NCBI GenBank assembly: GCA_045654805.1
Contig: JAZOOD010000058.1
Location: 1-5,179 of the forward strand
DNA length: 5,179 bases
Reading direction: 5' to 3'
From: CAZNKU01 sp045654805
Lineage (GTDB): Bacteria > Bacillota > Clostridia > Monoglobales > Firm-18
Of this stretch, positions 1-3,445 are shown in pieces. Numbering within the stretch: the stretch's first letter is position 1; each line of letters begins with the position of its first letter. Below the pieces are notes generated by a model. That model saw only the letters and a program-made list of their open reading frames with translations, did not search any database and was not told where the DNA came from. A program made the translations under genes and the position numbers.

Positions 1-100
1 TTTTCTGTTTGTTTCTGTCGCAAAGGTGAATAATGAAAACATGCAGAAATCATTCAGCATGAAATAATTTTATAATTTCTGTAGTCATTTGGAATTTCTG
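1..100. other. Left-edge spacer with dyad and TTTCTG repeats
   Basis: No gene is visible in these 100 bp, which follow the stop codon of the leftward HTH gene. TTTCTG occurs at 2-7, 12-17, 76-81 and 95-100, and its reverse complement lies at 44-49, so CAGAAAT (44-50) and ATTTCTG (75-81) form a 7-bp inverted repeat. A separate imperfect dyad spans 40-61, with arms CATGCAGAAAT and CATTCAGCATG pairing at 8 of 11 positions. No hairpin followed by a T-run is evident on the minus strand, so I see no classical terminator for the HTH gene. The dyad lies just upstream, in the leftward sense, of a weak promoter candidate and could be an operator for a gene beyond the edge. That role is inference. Confidence 0.3.
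21..28 (-). promoter_or_regulatory. Weak leftward Bacteroidetes-type -7 promoter element
   Basis: Read on the minus strand this is CACCTTTG followed by C, seven of eight bases of the Bacteroidetes -7 consensus TAnnTTTG if the two n positions are counted as matches. No good -33 TTTG is seen upstream. If real, it would drive a leftward gene starting outside the window. Single 8-mers of this kind occur often by chance in low-GC DNA, so confidence is low. Confidence 0.2.
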
Positions 101-979
101 CTATTTTTTCACTCCCATTACGCGGTCAAAGTCCACTTTCAGGAACTTAACAAAGCGTCCTTTCTTCTCTCTCTTGATTTGGTGGAAGGAAAGAGTGTTG
201 TAAACCGAGTCACGAGTCATATTGTATTTCTTCATTGCTTCTTGCACGGTGTAGTATGCTTCATCCTTTTCCTTCTCTGTCGATTTAGAAAGGTCGAAAT
301 GCAACTTGGAATACAATATTAGACCATGCTCTTTCTTTGTTGGTATATTGTGACGATAGACTTGTGAACGTATTGCAATACGAGTCATGCCGTACTTCTC
401 ATGAATTTCTTCTGGAGTGTACCATTCGGTTAGATCATTATCAACATTGTATTTTGCAAAAGCTGCATCAATATGCTTTTTGCTGTAATAGTTAAACTGA
501 CGGATTTTAACTTTTGGAATGTTGTGTTCACGAGTGTAAGTCCAAACCCATTTGGGAGCTACTTTGTACTTCTCAGCAATTTGTTCTGCTGTGTAGTATT
601 CGGTAATTTCCAAATCCTCTTTGGGCATGATTCTCTCATAAGGTTTAGATTTTAGCATCAGTTCTATATCTGCTCTTCGGATAAAAGATTTCTTTCCGCT
701 GATACGAGATGCGCGAAGTTTGTTCTCCTTGACAAGCTTATAAATGTACTGACGTGTTACACCCATAAGTGTTGCTACTTGTGCAAAAGAAAGGAAATCT
801 TGTCCCTCTGCAGCTGACTTTGGTGTTAAAATCTCCTGCATCTTTTTCAGTTCACGTTTACGTTCTCTGATTCTTTCCTTGTATCCAAGACTTGAACATC
901 GGTGGCTACAAAAACATGTTGTAGTCTTCTGTGCGACGAATGGTTTGCCGCACCATTGGCAAATTTTTCTTACTTTCAT
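101..979 (-). CDS. Zinc-ribbon protein with four tandem excisionase-like HTH domains
   Basis: A 292-residue, probably cytoplasmic DNA-binding protein. The N-terminus has a zinc-ribbon-like cluster: C7-x2-C10, then C24-x3-C28, with C22 and H26 as extra possible ligands. A basic helical linker rich in Arg, Lys and Glu follows (about 34-50). Residues 62-109 form a typical Xis/MerR-like HTH: LSFAQVATLMGV, then YIYKLVKENKL and a basic wing ending in IRRADIELML. Three further divergent units of the same kind lie at about 128-176, 186-230 and 242-288, each opening with (Y/W)YT followed by a short helix. The ATG at 979 is supported by AGGAAA 4 bp upstream and puts the cysteine cluster at the very N-terminus. 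Such proteins commonly sit beside tyrosine recombinases in Bacteroidetes integrative elements and act as excision or regulatory factors. No integrase lies in the window, so the role here is inferred. The direct repeats about 50-90 bp upstream of its start are candidate binding sites. No enzymatic motif is seen. Confidence 0.85.
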   Translation of the reverse strand: MKVRKICQWCGKPFVAQKTTTCFCSHRCSSLGYKERIRERKRELKKMQEILTPKSAAEGQDFLSFAQVATLMGVTRQYIYKLVKENKLRASRISGKKSFIRRADIELMLKSKPYERIMPKEDLEITEYYTAEQIAEKYKVAPKWVWTYTREHNIPKVKIRQFNYYSKKHIDAAFAKYNVDNDLTEWYTPEEIHEKYGMTRIAIRSQVYRHNIPTKKEHGLILYSKLHFDLSKSTEKEKDEAYYTVQEAMKKYNMTRDSVYNTLSFHQIKREKKGRFVKFLKVDFDRVMGVKK

Positions 980-1027
980 ATTTTCCTATTTTTAATGCGA
1001 TTATTTCGCTTTATTTCGCCTCTTTTT

Positions 1028-1067
1028 TGTCAATCCACGTAAACGACTGTCAACACATGTAAACAAG
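1028..1067. repeat. Two tandem 20-bp direct repeats upstream of the HTH gene
   Basis: Units at 1028-1047 and 1048-1067 match at 15 of 20 positions. Both contain TGTCAA, then CA(C/T)GTAAAC. They abut exactly, so equivalent bases are 20 bp apart, about two helical turns, and would face the same side of the DNA. Each unit has a small palindromic core (CACGT or ACATGT). They lie 49-88 bp upstream of the start codon of the leftward HTH gene. Such spacing suits cooperative binding by a multi-HTH or Xis-like protein, either for autoregulation or for building an excision complex. That function is inference; the repeat itself is directly visible. Confidence 0.6.
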
Positions 1068-1083
1068 TGCGTCCCTGTGACAT

Positions 1084-1110
1084 CGCGGAAAAACAAGTTA
1101 ATGTTCCGCG
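1084..1110. repeat. 7-bp inverted repeat (CGCGGAA / TTCCGCG)
   Basis: CGCGGAA at 1084-1090 and TTCCGCG at 1104-1110 are perfect inverted arms around a 13-bp AT-rich spacer. The GC-rich arms stand out in AT-rich surroundings. No T-run follows on either strand, so a terminator is unlikely. A protein-binding dyad, or a recombinase core-type site in a possible attachment region, fits better, but this is not proven. Confidence 0.45.
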
Positions 1111-1140
1111 GTAGAAATACGGTAGAAAAATATGGTGAGA
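1109..1140. repeat. Short CGGTAGAAA direct repeats, about one helical turn apart
   Basis: CGGTAGAAA occurs at 1109-1117 and 1120-1128, an 11-bp period. A degenerate third copy, GGTGAGAAA, begins at 1134. The first copy overlaps the right arm of the preceding 7-bp dyad. Phasing by about one helical turn suggests a binding site array. The factor is unknown. Confidence 0.35.
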
Positions 1141-1142
1141 AA

Positions 1143-1156
1143 CGGGTGTTAACCCG
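1143..1156. repeat. Small hairpin CGGGT-GTTA-ACCCG
   Basis: Five-base arms with a four-base loop, perfect within the arms. There is no adjacent T-run, so it is not a terminator by itself. It belongs to the run of repeats between the HTH gene and the leftward terminator and may simply be part of the same regulatory or attachment region. Confidence 0.25.
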
Positions 1157-1174
1157 ACTTATCTGGAATATATA

Positions 1175-1203
1175 AAACAAAAAAGCCGCTGAAATTCAGC
1201 GAC
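1175..1203 (-). terminator. Rho-independent terminator for leftward transcription
   Basis: On the minus strand the hairpin CGCTGAA-T-TTCAGCG (plus-strand 1187-1201; in practice a CGCTG/CAGCG stem with a 5-base loop) is followed by GC and then a T-rich tract, TTTTTTGTTTT, read from plus-strand As at 1174-1184. This is a good intrinsic terminator on that strand only. It would stop transcription coming from higher coordinates, but no convincing leftward gene precedes it. Only a doubtful 70-codon frame ends about 45 bp upstream. It may be left over from a lost or displaced gene. Confidence 0.65.
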
Positions 1204-1233
1204 TTCCTTATAGTTGACTCTAATTAGTTACAG

Positions 1234-1242
1234 TTGTTTACA
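1234..1242 (-). repeat. Inverted 9-bp copy of the direct-repeat core
   Basis: TTGTTTACA here is the exact reverse complement of TGTAAACAA at 1058-1066, the core of the second 20-bp direct repeat. The two copies lie about 170 bp apart on either side of the dyad, the GGTAGAAA repeats and the terminator. Inverted, separated copies of a binding motif recall arm-type sites around tyrosine-recombinase core sites. A 9-bp match can be chance in AT-rich DNA, so this is only suggestive. Confidence 0.35.
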
Positions 1243-1518
1243 ACAAATCATTTGCCGATGCAACATTTTTTTTTTTGCGCCATAAATAAAATAAAGCAAT
1301 CGTTGTAATTATCTAATATACAGTCTAATGCGATATCTCCTCGAGGGGCAAACGTCTTTTCGGGGGACAAGCAGGGGACAGTATTTTTACAAAGAAACCC
1401 ATAAAATCTGCAAAAACGCACTTTTTTTAGAATTTTTAGCATATTTGCATTTCGTTGCATGGTAAAATGGCCTTTAATTGGAACTTAAATTGCACCTGCG
1501 ATAGCTATTAAATATAGT

Positions 1519-1565
1519 GGTTTAGTTTAGTCCAATGTATATATAGAATAGGAGTAAACTAAACT
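1519..1565. repeat. 15-bp inverted repeat with 17-bp spacer
   Basis: Left arm GGTTTAGTTTAGTCC (1519-1533) and right arm GGAGTAAACTAAACT (1551-1565) pair at 13 of 15 positions around an AT-rich spacer containing TATATATA. Each arm carries an internal repeat (TTTAGTTTAG; AAACTAAAC). There is no T-run after it. It could be an operator dyad, a structured RNA element or the remnant of a mobile-element end. No flanking gene explains it. Confidence 0.5.
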
Positions 1566-1595
1566 GCCTTTATCGCCAAATTTAAGAGGTCTGTT

Positions 1596-1697
1596 ATGGC
1601 AACGGCTTTACACTCTTTAAAAATGGGCTTTGTCCCTCTCATTTGCAGATGTTATATGTTTCTTTGTATCCGTCTACCTTTTAATAGGAGTTTCTGA
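1596..1697 (+). other. Possible 33-codon small open frame, doubtful
   Basis: ATG at 1596 opens 33 codons ending at TGA 1695-1697. AAGAGG sits 7 bp before the ATG, unusually Shine-Dalgarno-like for this kind of genome. The peptide begins MATALHSLKMGF and has a short hydrophobic, Cys-rich middle (VPLICRCYMFLCI). It lies just after the 1519-1565 inverted repeat. No clear -7 promoter element is visible, and the length is compatible with chance. I recognise no family, so I do not claim a gene. Confidence 0.15.
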
Positions 1698-1739
1698 GAA
1701 GTGCCAAATCATACGCTTTTTGCTTCTCAAAAGAAGAGA

Positions 1740-1773
1740 AATCTTTGTCTTTTTCTTTTGACCAACAAAGATT
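1740..1773. repeat. Perfect 9-bp inverted repeat (AATCTTTGT / ACAAAGATT)
   Basis: Arms at 1740-1748 and 1765-1773 are perfectly complementary across a 16-bp pyrimidine-rich spacer. A 10-bp palindrome ATCATATGAT follows at 1783-1792, then a T-run (1792-1797). Together these could fold in RNA. Because AbiEi starts about 155 bp downstream, a distal operator or an untranslated RNA element is conceivable, but nothing assigns a function. Confidence 0.35.
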
Positions 1774-1868
1774 ATGTATGAGATCATATGATTTTTTCAG
1801 GTAGTAAAGATAGGATTATGTGAAAAAGAGGCTAGATTTTTGTTGATAAAACGCGGGAATAGCAAATA

Positions 1869-1909
1869 TTTGAACAGAAAAGGAAGAAATACTTCTTTTA
1901 TTGTTCAAA
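1869..1909. promoter_or_regulatory. Long inverted repeat, likely AbiEi operator
   Basis: Left arm 1869-1886 (TTTGAACAGAAAAGGAAG) and right arm 1892-1909 (CTTCTTTTATTGTTCAAA) pair at 15 of 18 positions, with a perfect outer 8 bp (TTTGAACA/TGTTCAAA) and a 5-bp centre. The right arm ends 7 bp before the -7 promoter box and covers the place where a -33 element would lie. In the characterised AbiE system of Streptococcus agalactiae, AbiEi represses its own promoter by binding inverted repeats, so this dyad is the natural candidate operator here. The repeat is seen; the binding is inferred. Confidence 0.6.
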
Positions 1910-1916
1910 ATATTAC

Positions 1917-1924
1917 TATATTTG
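1917..1924 (+). promoter_or_regulatory. Bacteroidetes -7 promoter box of the AbiE operon
   Basis: TATATTTG is a perfect match to TAnnTTTG and is followed by C, as is common. No strong -33 TTTG is seen at the usual distance, which suits a regulated promoter. The box ends only 4 bp before the A of the AbiEi start codon, so transcription should begin at or next to that A and the mRNA would be leaderless. There is accordingly no ribosome binding site. Confidence 0.6.
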
Positions 1925-1928
1925 CGAC

Positions 1929-2555
1929 ATGAATAGACAATTAAAGGAAATAGGAGCAGTCCCTGTAACGACTTCAGTTATCGAATCGCTATATCCTGAG
2001 CTTAAGTCTGCAGATAAGAAGGTTGTTTGGCTTGAGAAGAACGGATATATCATAAGATTGAAGCGAGGACTCTATATCGTCAACCCCGAACATTCGGGAA
2101 AGATGCTTTCAAGTGAACTGATTGCCAATCATCTTTATGCTCCTTCATATATCTCCATGTCAACAGCATTGAGATACTATGGCTTAATTCCAGAAACTGT
2201 GTATACACATCAATCCATGACAGTAAAGCACTCTCGAAGTTTTCAGACTCCTATTGGTAATTACGATTACAAATACATTGCCCGAGATGCCTTTTCAGTA
2301 GGAGTGAGGAGTATGCATAAGGGAGAATATGCTTTCTTGATAGCATCACCCGAAAAGGCTTTGTGCGATCTGATAGCAAATTCATCAAAGGTCAATCTGC
2401 GTTTTCTGAAGGATGTTGAAAACTATCTTGAGCATGATATCCGAATGGATATGGATGAGTTCTATAAGTTTGATGCAACTATTTTTGAAGAGTATATAAA
2501 GCTAGGCAAGAAGGCCGACTCTATTGCAACCGTATTAAAGTTTCTGAGACGATGA
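1929..2555 (+). CDS. abiEi: AbiEi-like antitoxin and transcriptional repressor
   Basis: A 208-residue cytoplasmic antitoxin, about the usual length for the family. Residues 1-55 form the winged-helix DNA-binding domain of AbiEi antitoxins; the recognition and wing region is VVWLEKNGYIIRLKRGLYIV (32-51). The C-terminal antitoxin domain shows its hallmark patterns YISMSTALRYYGLIPE (74-89) and ASPEKALCDLI (139-149). In characterised AbiE pairs, antitoxin and toxin do not bind each other stably (type IV), and AbiEi also represses the operon. The start at 1929 is the only sensible one: the next Met is residue 59, inside the protein, and the promoter box ends 4 bp upstream. Its stop codon overlaps the start of the toxin gene by 4 bp, implying translational coupling. 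The inverted repeat at 1869-1909 is its likely operator. Family identity is secure; neutralisation and autoregulation in this host are inferred. Confidence 0.9.
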   Translation: MNRQLKEIGAVPVTTSVIESLYPELKSADKKVVWLEKNGYIIRLKRGLYIVNPEHSGKMLSSELIANHLYAPSYISMSTALRYYGLIPETVYTHQSMTVKHSRSFQTPIGNYDYKYIARDAFSVGVRSMHKGEYAFLIASPEKALCDLIANSSKVNLRFLKDVENYLEHDIRMDMDEFYKFDATIFEEYIKLGKKADSIATVLKFLRR

Positions 2556-3379
2556 AAAATGAAATTTATGATAGCATGTTGTCACGATATGATCTGACGA
2601 CAGAGCAGAATAAGCGAAATGCTATTTTTGAAGTAAACCAACAGGTGATTCTTGCCGGTTTGTATAGTGGTGGATTCTTTGAATCTGCAGCATTCTATGG
2701 CGGTACATGTCTAAGAATCTTTCATGGATTGCAACGCTTTAGTGAAGATATGGATTTTTCTCTGCTAGCACAGGATGATGCATTTGACTTCAGCAAATAT
2801 TTCCAACCCATTGTTGATGCATTTGCTTTGGTAGGTCGTGAGGTTGAAATCAAGAAGAAGGACAAGAAGAACTTCGGCAAGGTAGAATCTGCTTTCTTGA
2901 AAGATAATACCGATGTGTATGATGTAATGTTTCAAACAGAGAAGTCTATAAAAATCAAGATAGAGGTTGATACCTGTCCTCCATTGAATTTCAAGACAGA
3001 ACAGAAACTACTGCTCCAACCTCATTCATTTATGACTCGTTGCTTCACCCTGCCTGATTTGTTTGCCGGCAAGATGCACGCCCTGGTATATCGTGCATGG
3101 AAAAACAGAGTCAAGGGACGCGATTGGTATGACTTTGAGTGGTATGTACGCCATAATGTACCCCTGGATTTTGCACATTTGGCTGAAAGATGCAAGCAGT
3201 TCAACAACGAAGATATTACTCCGGAACTATTCAAGGAGAAGCTCAAGGAACGACTATTTGCCGCTGATATTAAGCAAGTTAAAGAGGATGTATTGCCTTT
3301 TGTTCGCAATCCGAAGGAACTTGATATCTGGTCAAATGACTATTTCGTTCACTTGGCTGAGATGATAAGAAATGCATAG
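2552..3379 (+). CDS. abiEii: AbiEii-like nucleotidyltransferase toxin
   Basis: A 275-residue toxin of the AbiEii/DUF1814 (MNT-like) nucleotidyltransferase family, near full length. Motif I is intact: G50-G51-T52-x-L54-R55, then R62-x-S64-E65-D66-M67-D68-F69, where D66 and D68 should bind the catalytic metals. Further family motifs are IKIEVD (135-140), LPDLFAGKMHALVYR (167-181, with the conserved Lys174) and GRDWYDFEWY (189-198). Known relatives include AbiEii, a GTP-binding abortive-infection toxin, and mycobacterial MenT toxins, some of which add nucleotides to tRNA acceptor ends and stop translation. The exact substrate here cannot be read from sequence. Its ATG overlaps the antitoxin stop (ATGA), a classic coupled arrangement that makes the antitoxin first. 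All visible catalytic residues are present, so it is probably active. A second promoter for the next gene may begin at its stop codon. Confidence 0.92.
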   Translation: MKNEIYDSMLSRYDLTTEQNKRNAIFEVNQQVILAGLYSGGFFESAAFYGGTCLRIFHGLQRFSEDMDFSLLAQDDAFDFSKYFQPIVDAFALVGREVEIKKKDKKNFGKVESAFLKDNTDVYDVMFQTEKSIKIKIEVDTCPPLNFKTEQKLLLQPHSFMTRCFTLPDLFAGKMHALVYRAWKNRVKGRDWYDFEWYVRHNVPLDFAHLAERCKQFNNEDITPELFKEKLKERLFAADIKQVKEDVLPFVRNPKELDIWSNDYFVHLAEMIRNA

Positions 3380-3384
3380 TTTTG
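3377..3384 (+). promoter_or_regulatory. Candidate -7 box for the ATPase-nuclease gene
   Basis: TAGTTTTG matches TAnnTTTG and overlaps the TAG stop of the toxin gene. The -33 region is poor; the best candidate is TTGG at 3353-3356, at roughly the right distance. Transcription from here would give a 5' leader of about 55 bases that is rich in A and T, typical of Bacteroidetes translation starts. Readthrough from the AbiE operon is also likely, since no terminator is seen in the 66-bp gap. Confidence 0.35.
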
Positions 3385-3445
3385 GCAACGACTAATTTAG
3401 CGCATATCTATCTACAAATAATAATCTTTATAAATTATTGTAATT

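Larger units (their letters stand above)
1204..1928. other. Long intergenic region with repeats, no convincing gene
   Basis: These 725 bp lie between the leftward terminator and the AbiEi start. The only sizeable frame is a minus-strand 70-codon frame at 1248-1460. It has an odd, Cys-, Phe- and Lys-rich composition, contains an 11-base T tract (1266-1276 on plus), and has neither a clear promoter nor a recognised domain, so I do not call it a gene. Structural elements are a 12-bp inverted repeat GTTGT-TT-ACAAC (1233-1244), an 8-bp palindrome CTAATTAG (1220-1227), long inverted repeats at 1519-1565 and 1740-1773, a 10-bp palindrome ATCATATGAT (1783-1792), and the AbiE operator/promoter at the right end. 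A 33-codon plus-strand frame lies at 1596-1697. Confidence 0.5.

Noticed and set aside
89..655. Plus-strand frames at 89-322 and 473-655
   Set aside because: Both lie antisense within or across the end of the HTH gene, whose domains are clear. They encode Phe/Leu-rich translations with no domain and are shadows.
1028..1053. Sigma70-type -35 boxes (TTGACA on the minus strand, twice)
   Set aside because: TTGACA is part of the 20-bp repeat. No matching -10 lies at 17 bp, and Bacteroidetes housekeeping promoters do not follow this consensus.
1028..1067. CRISPR array
   Set aside because: There are only two abutting 20-bp copies with no spacers between them and no cas genes in the window. They fit protein-binding direct repeats.
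1248..1460. Minus-strand 70-codon frame upstream of the leftward terminator
   Set aside because: It has no promoter box, ribosome site or recognisable domain, an unusual composition with KKKCC encoded by an 11-base homopolymer, and a stop about 45 bp before the terminator. It may be a relic, but I cannot support it as a gene.
1431..1511. Plus-strand promoter-like CATATTTG followed by short frames starting at 1459 and 1467
   Set aside because: The box misses the first base of TAnnTTTG, and the frames are only 9 and 14 codons long. At most this is a relic of a gene start.
980..1930. tRNA gene or tRNA fragment as integration target
   Set aside because: I found no cloverleaf, GTTCRANTC-like T-loop or acceptor stem on either strand in this interval.
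3022..3365. Frames at 3022-3309 (minus) and 3063-3365 (plus) inside the toxin gene
   Set aside because: They overlap the well-supported AbiEii coding frame with its intact motifs and show no family features of their own.
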